This document shows, in pieces, positions 8,271 to 17,184 of a DNA stretch of 64,000 bases. Where the stretch lies: assembly GCF_001905445.1 (NCBI RefSeq), contig NZ_LIVQ01000011.1, forward strand, positions 1 through 64,000. The letters run 5' to 3'. Position numbers and translations under genes: made by a program. Position 1 is the stretch's first letter. Each line of letters opens with the position of its first letter. Under the pieces are notes generated by a model. It was not told the origin of the DNA and did no database searches. It was given only the letters and a program-made list of their open reading frames with translations. The stretch is from Streptomyces sp. CB00455. Its GTDB lineage: Bacteria > Actinomycetota > Actinomycetes > Streptomycetales > Streptomycetaceae.

Positions 8271-9080
8271 TCACACCGGCGGCCACGGGATGGCGGGCCA
8301 CTGCCCGGACGGCTTCGGATGGGTCCCGGTGCGCAGCAGCTGGGCCACCCGGTCACGTACGGCGGCCAGCTCGGCCGGGGTGAGCAGTTCGGCCAGCCGG
8401 GTGGCGAGCGGCGCTCCGGCGGCCAGCGAGCCGGCCAGCGAGGCCAGTACCGTCCGGGCCTCCTCGGTCAGGGGCTCTCCGGCCCACCCCCACAGGAGGG
8501 TGCGCAGTTTGTCCTCGGCGTGGAAGGTCACCCCGTGGTCGATCCCGTAGAGGCGCCCGCGGGGGCCGGGCAGCAGGTGGCCGCCCTTGCGGTCGCCGTT
8601 GTTGATCACCGCGTCGAGGACGGCGAGGCGCCGCAGCCGGGGGTCGTCGGCGTGGACGAGCAGGGCGGTGCGGCCTTCGCCGACCTCGGCGAAGGCGACG
8701 GGCTTCCAGCCCTCCCCCGCCTCCTCGCCCTCGACGAGGGCGAGGAGCTCCTCCCCGGACCCCTCGCCCTCGGGGGTCTCGATCCACTGCTGGACCATGC
8801 CCTCGCCGTAGGGGCCGTCGCGCAGCACGGTCGTGGGCACCAGGCCCCAGCCGGTGGCCTCGGAGACCAGGTAGGAAGCGACCTCGCGGCGGGCGAGGTT
8901 CCCGTCGGGGAAGTCCCACAGCGGGCGCTCGCCCTTCACCGGCTTGTACACGCAGTCGGCGCTCTCGCCCTCGTGCGTGACGGTGCACAGCAGGACGGCG
9001 TTGGACGCCTCGCGGATCCGGCCGACGACGGTCAGCTCGCCCAGGGTGAGCAGTTCCTCGTGTTCCCCCTCGGTGCTCAC
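8271..9080 (-). CDS. SCO1664-family protein (phosphatidylinositol-kinase-like fold)
   Basis: A 269-residue conserved actinobacterial protein of the SCO1664 family. Segments VYKPVKGERPLWDFPDG, LVPTTVLRDGPYGEGMVQQW, NNGDRKGGHLL and YGIDHGVTFH recall kinase-like nucleotide-binding, catalytic-loop and metal-binding motifs of PI3/4-kinase-like proteins. The biochemical activity is unknown. I chose the GTG at 9080 because it overlaps the upstream gene's stop (GTGA at 9077-9080), implying translational coupling; the frame is open further upstream inside the previous gene. Confidence 0.85.
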   Translation of the reverse strand: MSTEGEHEELLTLGELTVVGRIREASNAVLLCTVTHEGESADCVYKPVKGERPLWDFPDGNLARREVASYLVSEATGWGLVPTTVLRDGPYGEGMVQQWIETPEGEGSGEELLALVEGEEAGEGWKPVAFAEVGEGRTALLVHADDPRLRRLAVLDAVINNGDRKGGHLLPGPRGRLYGIDHGVTFHAEDKLRTLLWGWAGEPLTEEARTVLASLAGSLAAGAPLATRLAELLTPAELAAVRDRVAQLLRTGTHPKPSGQWPAIPWPPV

Positions 9081-9667
9081 GCCTGGCGCCGGTAGCCGTT
9101 CTGGCGCGGGCACACGTGTCCCTCCGGGTCCAGCGGCAGACTGCACAGGGGGCACGGCGGGCGGCCCGCGTTGACCACGTCGAGGGCGCGTTTGGCGAAG
9201 GCCCGGGCCTGGGCGCCGCTGAGGCGGACCCGCAGCATGGGGGGGCCGTTCTCCTCGTCCTGGAGCAGCCGCTCCTCCGCCTCGGCGAGGTCCTCGTCCG
9301 AGTCGGCCTCGACCTCGACCAGGGCCTGCGCCTCGACGATCATGCGCTGCTCCTCGCCGTCCCAGGCCAGGGCCATGGTCCCGACGCGGAACTCCTCCTC
9401 GACGGGAACGTCCAGGGGGGCGGTGTCGGCGGCCTCGGCGGGGGCGACGGCCGGGACCGGGGCGTTGCCCCCGGTGCGCCGTACGACCTCGTCCAGCAGC
9501 TCGTCCATCCGCTCGGCGAGCGCGGCGACCTGGGTCTTCTCAAGGGAGACGCTGGTGACGCGCGGGCCGGAGGATGCCTGCAGGAAGAACGTACGGCGTC
9601 CCGGAAGGCCGACCGTGCCGGCCACGAAGCGGTCCGGCGGGTCGTAGAGGAACACCTGACGGGGCAC
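9077..9667 (-). CDS. DUF3090 (SCO1665-family) protein with a C-terminal zinc ribbon
   Basis: A 196-residue protein starting MPRQVFLYDPPDRFVAGTVG, the conserved opening of DUF3090. The C-terminal part has CPLC (about residue 178) and a later Cys in GHVCPRQ, a likely partial zinc-binding knuckle. It is an acidic cytosolic protein of unknown function. Its stop overlaps the start of the SCO1664-family gene, and a phosphomutase-like gene lies 94 bases upstream, so the three are probably one transcription unit. Confidence 0.88.
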   Translation of the reverse strand: MPRQVFLYDPPDRFVAGTVGLPGRRTFFLQASSGPRVTSVSLEKTQVAALAERMDELLDEVVRRTGGNAPVPAVAPAEAADTAPLDVPVEEEFRVGTMALAWDGEEQRMIVEAQALVEVEADSDEDLAEAEERLLQDEENGPPMLRVRLSGAQARAFAKRALDVVNAGRPPCPLCSLPLDPEGHVCPRQNGYRRQA

Positions 9668-9761
9668 GTCCAGTCTCCAAGTCTCGGCGGCGGGGCAGAT
9701 CCGCGCGCGCGTGTTTGCCGCGCTCGTGCACAGGGCCAGTCCACCCTACTGCGCCGTTCGA

Positions 9762-10466
9762 TCACGCCGCGCCCGCACCGCCTCCCACGACGGCGTTCCC
9801 TCCGTCTTCCACGGCTTTGTCCGGTGCGGCCGGTCGCGGCACGAGCGAGCCGAAGTCCCCGGTGTCGCCGAGCCGGAACACGAACGGCCTGGTCGGGGTG
9901 TAGCGGACGGCGGTCACCGAGCAGGGGTCGACGTGGATGCGCTGGAAGAGGTCCAGGTGCATGCCGAGGGCGTCCGCGACGAGGGACTTGATGATGTCCC
10001 CGTGGGAGCACATCAGGAAGACGGCGTCGCTTCCGTGCTCCTCCTCGATCCGCGCGTTCCACTCCCGTACGGCCTCCACGGCCCGCGCCTGCATGGCACG
10101 CAGGGACTCGCCACCGGGGAAGGCGGCCGCTGACGGGTGCTGCTGGACGATCTTCATCAGGGGTTCTTCGGACAGTTCGGAGAGTTTGCGGCCGGACCAG
10201 TCGCCGTAGTGGCACTCGCCGATCCGCTCGTCGGTGTGCAGTGGCAGGTGCGGCCGGGCGGCCAGCAGCGGGGCGAGGGTCTCCCGGCAGCGTTGCAGCG
10301 GGCTGGTGACGGCGGCGGCCAGCGGTACGCCCGCGAGCCGCCCGGGCAGCGCGGCGGCCTGCTCCGTGCCGCGCTCGTCGAGGGCGACTCCCGGGGTCCA
10401 TCCGGCGAGCAGCCCAGCGGTGTTGGCGGTGGACCGCCCGTGTCGTACGAGGATCAGCGTGGCCAT
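9762..10466 (-). CDS. Histidine-phosphatase-fold protein (phosphomutase-like, MSMEG_4193 type)
   Basis: A 234-residue histidine phosphatase superfamily member. The catalytic RHG is at residues 8-10 (LILVRHGRSTANT), ECHYGDW supplies the acidic region, and CSHGDI near residue 153 contains the second catalytic His. The last 30 residues are low-complexity. The substrate is unknown. It is first in the leftward set with the DUF3090 and SCO1664-family genes; that trio next to mshC is conserved in actinobacteria, hinting at a link to inositol or thiol metabolism (inference). Confidence 0.88.
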   Translation of the reverse strand: MATLILVRHGRSTANTAGLLAGWTPGVALDERGTEQAAALPGRLAGVPLAAAVTSPLQRCRETLAPLLAARPHLPLHTDERIGECHYGDWSGRKLSELSEEPLMKIVQQHPSAAAFPGGESLRAMQARAVEAVREWNARIEEEHGSDAVFLMCSHGDIIKSLVADALGMHLDLFQRIHVDPCSVTAVRYTPTRPFVFRLGDTGDFGSLVPRPAAPDKAVEDGGNAVVGGGAGAA

Positions 10467-10549
10467 GGCGCCAGCCTAGGCGGTGCCGTAGGGGGCCGGG
10501 GCCGGGGCGTCCGGGTGCGGGCGGCCGGCGTACGGGGGACAATGCGCCC

Positions 10550-11533
10550 GTGATTGTGGATTGCGCGATGTATCGGGACGGGCGCCGCACCGAGGGGCCC
10601 GCGGACTTCTCGCAGGCCCTCGCCGCGGCGCGCGCGACCGGGGACTCCTTCGTCTGGATCGGCATGCACGAGCCGTCGGAGGAGGAGTTCGAACACGTCC
10701 GCACCGACTTCGGCCTGCACGCGCTGGCCGTGGAGGACGCCCTGACCGCGCACCAGCGCCCGAAGCTGGAGGTGTACGACGATTCGCTGTTCGTCGTGCT
10801 CAAGCCGGTCCTCTACGACGACGACACGGACACGGTGACGGCCGGAGAGCTGATGCTGTTCATCGGCGACTCCTTCGTCGTCACCGTCCGGCACGGCGAG
10901 GGGGCGCCGCTGACGGCCGTGCGCCGGCGGCTGGAGCAGGACCCGGAGGTGCTGCGGCACGGGCCGACGGCGGTGCTGTACGCGGTGTCCGACGAGGTGG
11001 TGGACCACTACATCGTGGTGGCCGCCGATCTCCAGGTGGACCTGGAGGAGCTGGAAGCCGAGGTCTTCTCCCCGAACGTCGCGGAGACGAAGAGGACGGC
11101 GGGGCGGATCTACGCCTTCAAGCGGCAGGTGCTGGAGTTCCGCCGGGCGACGAACCCCCTGGTCCAGCCGATGGACCGGCTCGCCTTCGGCAGCGTGCCG
11201 TTCGTGCACGAGCACGCCAAACCGTTCTTCCGTGACGTGGCCGACCACCTGACGCGGGCCAACGAGTACATCGACGGGCTGGACCGGCTGCTGTCGGACG
11301 CGCTGTCGGCGCACCTGGCGCAGATGGGGGTGCGGCAGAACGACGACATGCGCAAGATCTCGGCCTGGGCGGCGATGGCCGCCGTCCCCACCATGGTGGC
11401 CGGGATCTACGGGATGAACTTCGAGCACATGCCGGAGCTGGGGTGGACGTGGGGCTACCCGGTGGTGGCGGCTCTGATGGCGGCCGTGTGCCTGGGACTG
11501 CACCGGATGTTCAAGCGCCGCGGCTGGCTGTAG
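10550..11533 (+). CDS. CorA-family magnesium/cobalt transporter
   Basis: A 327-residue CorA-type channel. The signature GMN lies at about residues 288-290 in YGMNFEHMPEL, between two C-terminal membrane helices, with a basic C-terminus (HRMFKRRGWL). The large N-terminal cytosolic domain is normal for the family. The GTG at 10550 gives VIVDCAMYRDGRR. It is divergent from the phosphatase gene with an 83-base shared promoter region and converges with the ferritin-like gene. Confidence 0.9.
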   Translation: MIVDCAMYRDGRRTEGPADFSQALAAARATGDSFVWIGMHEPSEEEFEHVRTDFGLHALAVEDALTAHQRPKLEVYDDSLFVVLKPVLYDDDTDTVTAGELMLFIGDSFVVTVRHGEGAPLTAVRRRLEQDPEVLRHGPTAVLYAVSDEVVDHYIVVAADLQVDLEELEAEVFSPNVAETKRTAGRIYAFKRQVLEFRRATNPLVQPMDRLAFGSVPFVHEHAKPFFRDVADHLTRANEYIDGLDRLLSDALSAHLAQMGVRQNDDMRKISAWAAMAAVPTMVAGIYGMNFEHMPELGWTWGYPVVAALMAAVCLGLHRMFKRRGWL

Positions 11534-11596
11534 ACGGGGCCTTGCGGGGACGATCCGCGGCGCCCGGCCGGTGGCGCCCCGCAGGCCGGGCCGGCT

Positions 11597-12385
11597 TCAC
11601 GCGAACTCGGGCGCGGCCACCGGCGCGCCGTCCAGGGCTCCCCGGCGCTCGGGCGGGCTCAGGCGCACCATCCGGTGCCAGCCGCTGAACCGCTCGTAGC
11701 CGTACGCCCCGCGGATGCCGGCGGCGAGCGCGGCCGCCTTCGGCGCGGGCCAGCGCAGCAGCCGCCCCATGTGCTCCATGACGGCGAGGCTCACGTCCCG
11801 GTAGACGGCGATCTCGGCGAGGGCGCTCTCCCGCAGCACCCGGTGGATGGTGCGGCCGTGCCCCTGCCGGGCCAGGCGCAGCAGCTCCTCGTGGCAGTAG
11901 GCGAGGTGGTTGTCCTCGTCGTGGCTGATCATCCGGACGGCCCTGCCGAGCTCGGGATGGCTGCCGAAATGCCCGGCCAGTACGCCCATCTGGTCTGCGG
12001 CCCGCTGCTCGGTGACCCGGCTGTGCGAGAGGTAGACCACGATGTCCCGCTCGCTCAGCGGGTCCTGCCGGCGCAGCCTGTCGTGCGCCAGGCCGATGCC
12101 GCGGCGCTCCAGCAGCATCGTGTAGTCGGTCTCCGGGGGCACCGGCACGGGTTCCAGGCCGCGCTTGCGGAGCAGGGCGTTGAAGATCCGGCCGTGCTTG
12201 TCCTCGTCGGCGCCGTGCCGGGCGATCTTGGGGGCGAGGTCCCGCATCCCCTCCGGGACCAGGGCGGCGATGCGGGCGTTCTCCCAGCCGCCCTGGGACT
12301 CCCCGCCGGCGGCGATGGAGCAGAACAGCTGGAAGGTGTCGTCGTGGTCGACGATCTCCTGGAACAGGCTGCGGGCAGAGAGCAT
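11597..12385 (-). CDS. Ferritin-like-domain protein
   Basis: A 262-residue helical protein. DEDKHGRIF (about residue 60) and DEDNHLAYCHEE (about residue 155) look like the carboxylate/His pairs of a ferritin-like di-metal four-helix bundle. The ATG at 12385 is chosen because the protein begins cleanly there with MLSARSLFQEIVDHDDTF; the frame stays open 65 codons upstream with no protein-like character. Substrate and product are unknown; di-iron oxidase or metal storage are both possible. It converges with corA. Confidence 0.75.
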   Translation of the reverse strand: MLSARSLFQEIVDHDDTFQLFCSIAAGGESQGGWENARIAALVPEGMRDLAPKIARHGADEDKHGRIFNALLRKRGLEPVPVPPETDYTMLLERRGIGLAHDRLRRQDPLSERDIVVYLSHSRVTEQRAADQMGVLAGHFGSHPELGRAVRMISHDEDNHLAYCHEELLRLARQGHGRTIHRVLRESALAEIAVYRDVSLAVMEHMGRLLRWPAPKAAALAAGIRGAYGYERFSGWHRMVRLSPPERRGALDGAPVAAPEFA

Positions 12386-12619
12386 GTTCCGAGTCAAACG
12401 CCGCTCGCCGGGGCGGGCAACCGAGGGGTCGCCCCGCTCGTCCGAATGAACGAATCCGCAGAGGGGCCGCGGCGCGTAACCCGGCGGACGCCGGGCGCGT
12501 TGTTGGCGGTGTCGGCCGTGGCGGGGAAGACCCCCCGAGCCCCCACCACGGCCGCAGACCTCTCCTCCCCACCGTCGCACCCGCCACCCGGCGCGGCGGG
12601 CGGCCGGTGCGTGCCGGGA
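12386..12619. other. Intergenic spacer before the ferritin-like gene
   Basis: A 234-base GC-rich spacer between two leftward genes. It must hold the ferritin-like gene's promoter. I found no convincing hairpin, palindrome or small gene in it. Confidence 0.4.
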
Positions 12620-13669
12620 TCAGGCCAGACCCGCGAGTTCCAGGGCCTCGGTGCCGGCGCGCAGTGCGGCGAGCCGCTCCTGACGCGTGAAGCCGGCCGG
12701 GGCCAGCGTCAGCGTGGTGACGCCCGCCTCCGCGTAGGCCCTCATGCCGTCCGCGATGCGCTCGACCGGGCCGAGCAGCGTGGTCGAGTCGATCAGCGAG
12801 TGCGGGACGGCCGCGGCCGCGCCGGTCTTGTCGCCCGCCAGGTACTTGTCCTGGATCTCGGCCGCTTCCTTCTCGTACCCCATGCGCTGTGCCAGCTGGT
12901 TGTAGAAGTTCTGCTTGCGGCTGCCCATGCCGCCCACGTACAGCGCGGTGTAGGGGCGGAACATGTCGGCGAGGGCGTTCACGTCCTCGCCGAGGGCCAG
13001 CGGCACGGTCGGGCAGACGTCGAAGCCGTCCATGGTGAGCCCCGCCTTCTCGCGGCCCGCCCGGATGTGGGTGAGCGCGGTGGCCTCCAGGTGCTCGGCG
13101 GCCGGGAAGATCAGCAGCGCGCCGTCGGCGATCTCGCCGGTCTGCTCCAGGTTCTTGGGCCCGATGGCGGCGATGTACAGGGGGATGTGCTCGCGCTCGG
13201 GGTGGACCGTGAGCTTGAGCGGCTTGCCCGGGCCGCCCGGCAGCGGCAGGGTCCAGTGCTCGCCCTCGTAGGAGAGGCGCTCGCGGGTCATCGCCTTGCG
13301 GACGATCTCCACGTACTCCCGGGTCCGCGCGAGCGGCTTGTCGAACTTGACGCCGTACCAGCCCTCGGAGACCTGCGGGCCGGAGACGCCGAGACCGAGC
13401 CGGAAACGGCCCTTGGTGAGGGAGTCGAGGGTCGCGGCGGTCATGGCCGTCATGGCGGGCTGGCGGGCCGGGATCTGGAGGATCGCGGAGCCCACGTCGA
13501 TGCGCTCGGTCTGGGCCGCGACCCAGGCGAGCACGGTCGGGGCGTCGGAGCCGTAGGCCTCGGCGGCCCAGCAGACGTCGTAGCCGAGGCGGTCGGCCTC
13601 CTGGGCGACGGCGAGGTTGTCGGCGTCCATGCCCGCACCCCAGTAGCCGAGATTGATGCCGAGCCGCAT
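12620..13669 (-). CDS. LLM-class (F420-dependent type) oxidoreductase
   Basis: A 349-residue luciferase-like TIM-barrel protein starting MRLGINLGYWGAGMDADNL. IGSAI-like and LGLGVSGPQVSEGWYG segments are typical of the F420-dependent LLM subgroup common in actinobacteria. It probably uses reduced coenzyme F420 to reduce or oxidise an unknown substrate in the cytosol. The ATG at 13669 was chosen because protein-like sequence begins there. It is divergent from the aldo/keto reductase gene, sharing a 100-base promoter region. Confidence 0.85.
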   Translation of the reverse strand: MRLGINLGYWGAGMDADNLAVAQEADRLGYDVCWAAEAYGSDAPTVLAWVAAQTERIDVGSAILQIPARQPAMTAMTAATLDSLTKGRFRLGLGVSGPQVSEGWYGVKFDKPLARTREYVEIVRKAMTRERLSYEGEHWTLPLPGGPGKPLKLTVHPEREHIPLYIAAIGPKNLEQTGEIADGALLIFPAAEHLEATALTHIRAGREKAGLTMDGFDVCPTVPLALGEDVNALADMFRPYTALYVGGMGSRKQNFYNQLAQRMGYEKEAAEIQDKYLAGDKTGAAAAVPHSLIDSTTLLGPVERIADGMRAYAEAGVTTLTLAPAGFTRQERLAALRAGTEALELAGLA

Positions 13670-13769
13670 GTGTCGTCCCCTTACCGGTGTACCGATCAGT
13701 AACGTTGGTCTGCGGGGACTGTAGCGCGCCCGGGTCCCCCGCGTCAGTGCCCCAGTAGTCTCAGCGCCC

Positions 13770-14753
13770 ATGGAGCAGAGGCATCTCGGCCGCACCGGAC
13801 TGCGCGTGTCCCGGATCGGGCTCGGCACCCTGACCTGGGGGCGCGACACCGGCGAGGAGGCGGCCGCCGGGCAGGTGAAGGCGTTCTGGGAGGCGGGCGG
13901 CACGCTCGTCGACACGGCCGACGTGTACGGCGGCGGGGAATCGGAGTACCTCCTCGGACGGCTGCTGGCCGGGCTCGTCCCGCGCCGGGACCTCGTGATC
14001 GCGACCAAGGCGGGCAGCGTGCCGGATCCGGACCGACGGTTCGACGGATCGCGCGGGCACCTGCTGGCGGCCCTGGACGCCTCGCTGGAGCGGCTGGGCA
14101 CCGACCACGTCGATCTCTGGCAGGTGCACGCCTTCGATCCGCGGACCCCGCTGGAGGAGACCCTGCAGGCGCTGGACCTCGCCGTGAGCAGCGGGCGCGC
14201 CCGGTACGCGGGGGTGTCCAACTTCTGCGGCTGGCAGCTGGCGAAGGCGGCCACCTGGCAGCTGGCGGCCCCCGGGGTGCGCACCAGGCTGGCCTCCACG
14301 CAGATGGAGTACTCCCTGCTCCAGCGAGGTGTGGAGCGGGAGGTGCTGCCGGCCGCGCTGGACCTCGGTATCGGTCTGCTGCCCTCCTCCCCGCTGGGCC
14401 GCGGAGTCCTGACGGGCAAGTACCGGGACGGCACCCCGGCGGACTCCCGCGGCGCCTCTGCGACCCTGGCCGCCCTGGTGGACCCGTATCTGGACGAGGC
14501 CGCGGGCCGCATCGTCGACGCGGTGGTGACGGCGGCCCACGGGCTCGGGGTGACCCCGCTCCAGGTGGCCCTGGCGTGGATCCGGGACCGGCCGGGGGTG
14601 GTCGCGCCGGTCGTCGGCGCGCGGACGTCGGCGCAGCTCGCGGCGGCTCTGTCGGTGGAGAGCCTTAGTCTTCCCGAGGAGATCCGCCGGGCGCTGGACG
14701 ATGTTTCGGCTCCCGTGCACCGCTATCCCGATCAGGACTGGAGCACGCTGTGA
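13770..14753 (+). CDS. Aldo/keto reductase
   Basis: A 327-residue NAD(P)H-dependent aldo/keto reductase. The catalytic tetrad is complete: D48, Y53 (DTADVYGGGES), K80 (VIATKAG) and H120 (DLWQVH). The physiological substrate is not indicated. Its stop overlaps the start of the RecD-like gene (GTGA at 14750-14753), so the two are translationally coupled. Confidence 0.9.
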   Translation: MEQRHLGRTGLRVSRIGLGTLTWGRDTGEEAAAGQVKAFWEAGGTLVDTADVYGGGESEYLLGRLLAGLVPRRDLVIATKAGSVPDPDRRFDGSRGHLLAALDASLERLGTDHVDLWQVHAFDPRTPLEETLQALDLAVSSGRARYAGVSNFCGWQLAKAATWQLAAPGVRTRLASTQMEYSLLQRGVEREVLPAALDLGIGLLPSSPLGRGVLTGKYRDGTPADSRGASATLAALVDPYLDEAAGRIVDAVVTAAHGLGVTPLQVALAWIRDRPGVVAPVVGARTSAQLAAALSVESLSLPEEIRRALDDVSAPVHRYPDQDWSTL

Positions 14754-17116
14754 GTACGGACCGCCGAGCCGAGCCGCCCGCCGCCGCGGAGGAAGAGCAG
14801 GCCCCGGCCGTCGACGCCGCGGCCGATGCCGACGCCCTGCCGGACCGCCCCGGCACCCCGGGCACGCCCGGAACCCCGGGACCGGACCCCCGGACCGCCT
14901 CCGCCGAGGAGGACCTGCCGCCCGCCGGGGACCCGGATCCGGGATCCGGCGAGGAGCCCGGTGGGGAAGCCGGCGGGGAAGCCGGTGGGGGTCTCGGGGA
15001 GGAGGCCGCCGAGGAGGCCGGGACGGAGCCCGCCGAGGGCGGGGAGGGCGGCGGGCCCGGGGAGGGCGGCGACGCCCCCGGGCCCGACGGGACCACCGGG
15101 ACCACCGGGACCGACGAGCCCGAGGGGACCGCCGAGCCCGCCGCGGGCGCGGGACTCAGCGAGGCGCAGGCCGAACTGGCCGCGCAGAAGGTCGAGCGGG
15201 AGCGCATCGCCCGGCGCAAGGCCGAGCGGGAGGCGCCCGTGGAGGCCGGGGCGAAGCTCAGCGGGAAGGCCGCCGACCTGCTGGCGGCCGTACGGGCAGT
15301 GGAGGGTGGCGCGAAGCCGCCCGCCGTCTTCTTCGACGAGGGGCCGGCGGCTCCGCGCAAGGCGGCCCCAGCCGCCCCGGCGCCGCGCCCGGCCGCCCCG
15401 GCTCCGGCCCCTGCTGCGGCCGCCGTCCCCCCGGCGGACACCGTCGAGGCCCTACGGACCGTGCTGGCCCGCGGCGGAGCCCCCGAAACCCTCGCGTCCC
15501 CGGCCGCCGCGGCGCTCGGCGAGGACGCGGCCGAGCAGCTCGCCGAGGACCCGTGGCGGCTGCTGTCGGTGGCCGCCGTCCGCCCGGCCCAGGCGGACGG
15601 CTTCGCCCGGGCCCTGCTCGGCTCCGACGCCGGTCCCGGGGACGAGCGCCGCACCGCCGCCCTGGTGGGCTGGCTGCTGGTCCAGGCCGGCCTCAAGGGG
15701 CACACCGCCCTGGAGGTTTCCGTCCTGCGGTCGGCGCTGGCCCAGTACGGCGTGCCGGATCCCGCCGCAGCGCTGGAGCAGGCCATCGGGGAGGGTGCGG
15801 TGCTGGTCTTCCAGGAGCCGCTCGGACCGCCCGTCGAGGCTCCGGAGGACGGCACGCAGGGCGAGGAGGGGGGCGCGGAGCAGCCCGTGCTCGTCCTCGT
15901 GGGGCTGGAGGGGCCGGCGATGGCCGAGGAGAGCCTGGCCGACGGCCTGGCCCGGATCGCCAACACCTTCGACACCCCGGCGGACTGGGAGGAGGCCGCC
16001 CGGGGCACCGGCGCCGAACTGATCCGCGCGGTCGCGGGCCACGGCCTGGTCACCCACACCGGCGGCGAGGCCGCCCGCGCCGAACCGCTGGCCCTGCTGG
16101 CGGCCGCCCGGAAGCTGGGGCTGCGCGCCTGCCTGGCCACCCACGCCCCGTCCGCGCAGGGCGTCACCGTGGCGGACCTGCTGTCCGGTGCCGGGGGGCC
16201 GGGGCGGGACGCGGACGGGCGGTTCGCGCTGGACCTGCTGGTGGTCCTGGACGCGCCGCAGCTGGACGTGGAGGCCGCGGCCGCGCTGGTGGAGTCCGCC
16301 CCGGACGGGTCCCGCCTGGTGCTCTCCGGGGATCCCGCGGTGCTCGGTTCCGCCGGGGCCGGGCGGGTCTTCGCCGATCTGCTGGCGGCCCGTATCTGCC
16401 CGCAGGTGGTCTCCCGCGTACCGGACCCGGGCCCCCTCGGGGAGTTGGTGTCGGGGGTCGGCATCGGCGAGCTGGGCCAGGTCGACGCCCCCGGCAGGGA
16501 AGTCGTGATCGTCCCGGTGCGCGACGCCGGCGAGGCGGTGCACCGCGCCGTGCAGCTGGTGGCCGAGTCGGTGCCGCGGGCCTTCGGGATCCCGGCGGAC
16601 AGCGTGCAGGTGATCACCCCGGGCCACGGCGGCTCGGCGGGCACCCGGGCGCTGAACGCGGCCCTCAAGGAGCGGCTGAACCCGGGCCCGGGCCGCTTCG
16701 GCGGCTTCGACCCCGGTGACCGCGTGGTCCACGTGCCCTCTCCCGGGCGGGCCCTGCCGGCCCGGGTGGTGTCGGCCGACGCCCAGGGGCTGCACCTGGA
16801 CGTCGGCGGCGAGCGGGTCGTCGTGGCGAAGGAGCTGGTGGAGTCCGGGGTGAGGCACGGCTGGGCGGTCACCGCGCACCAGGCGGCGGGCGCGCGCTGG
16901 CCGGCCGTGGTCGTCGTGCTGCCTGGCGACGCGGCGCAGGCCCTTTCGCGGGACTGGGTGTACACGGCGTTCGGCCGGGCGGAGCGGCACCTGTCCGTGG
17001 TGCACGGGGTGGACCAGGCGCTGCCGCGCGCGGTGGCGCAGGTGCTGCCGAAGCCGCGTACGACCCGGCTGACGGCCCTCCTGACGGCGCTGGCGGAGAC
17101 CGCGCAGCAGCAGTAG
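14750..17116 (+). CDS. RecD-like protein with a degenerate helicase ATPase site
   Basis: A 788-residue protein. Residues 1-240 are acidic, Pro/Ala/Gly-rich and probably disordered. The C-terminal half follows RecD2-type helicases: VVLDAPQLD stands in the Walker B place, LVLSGDPAVLGSAGAG matches the GDxxQL motif III, VITPGHGGSAGTRALN and GDRVVHVPSPG follow, and HQAAGARWPAVVVVLP (from residue 710) replaces the usual HKSQGSEFP motif. I see no Walker A GxGKT; the equivalent place reads VTHTGGEAARAEPLALL. It is probably a DNA-binding or regulatory relative rather than an active helicase. Coupled to the upstream aldo/keto reductase. Confidence 0.75.
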   Translation: MSTDRRAEPPAAAEEEQAPAVDAAADADALPDRPGTPGTPGTPGPDPRTASAEEDLPPAGDPDPGSGEEPGGEAGGEAGGGLGEEAAEEAGTEPAEGGEGGGPGEGGDAPGPDGTTGTTGTDEPEGTAEPAAGAGLSEAQAELAAQKVERERIARRKAEREAPVEAGAKLSGKAADLLAAVRAVEGGAKPPAVFFDEGPAAPRKAAPAAPAPRPAAPAPAPAAAAVPPADTVEALRTVLARGGAPETLASPAAAALGEDAAEQLAEDPWRLLSVAAVRPAQADGFARALLGSDAGPGDERRTAALVGWLLVQAGLKGHTALEVSVLRSALAQYGVPDPAAALEQAIGEGAVLVFQEPLGPPVEAPEDGTQGEEGGAEQPVLVLVGLEGPAMAEESLADGLARIANTFDTPADWEEAARGTGAELIRAVAGHGLVTHTGGEAARAEPLALLAAARKLGLRACLATHAPSAQGVTVADLLSGAGGPGRDADGRFALDLLVVLDAPQLDVEAAAALVESAPDGSRLVLSGDPAVLGSAGAGRVFADLLAARICPQVVSRVPDPGPLGELVSGVGIGELGQVDAPGREVVIVPVRDAGEAVHRAVQLVAESVPRAFGIPADSVQVITPGHGGSAGTRALNAALKERLNPGPGRFGGFDPGDRVVHVPSPGRALPARVVSADAQGLHLDVGGERVVVAKELVESGVRHGWAVTAHQAAGARWPAVVVVLPGDAAQALSRDWVYTAFGRAERHLSVVHGVDQALPRAVAQVLPKPRTTRLTALLTALAETAQQQ

Positions 17117-17139
17117 GGCGGCGGAGACGGCGCGGCGGA

Positions 17140-17162
17140 CCCCTGCCCTTGCCGGGCAGGGG
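17140..17162. terminator. Hairpin between convergent genes
   Basis: Perfect 9-bp stem CCCCTGCCC (17140-17148) with GGGCAGGGG (17154-17162) and a TTGCC loop, between the stop of the RecD-like gene and the stop of the leftward hypothetical gene. Confidence 0.65.
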
Positions 17163-17184
17163 GCCGCGGCCGGATCGGGCAGGA

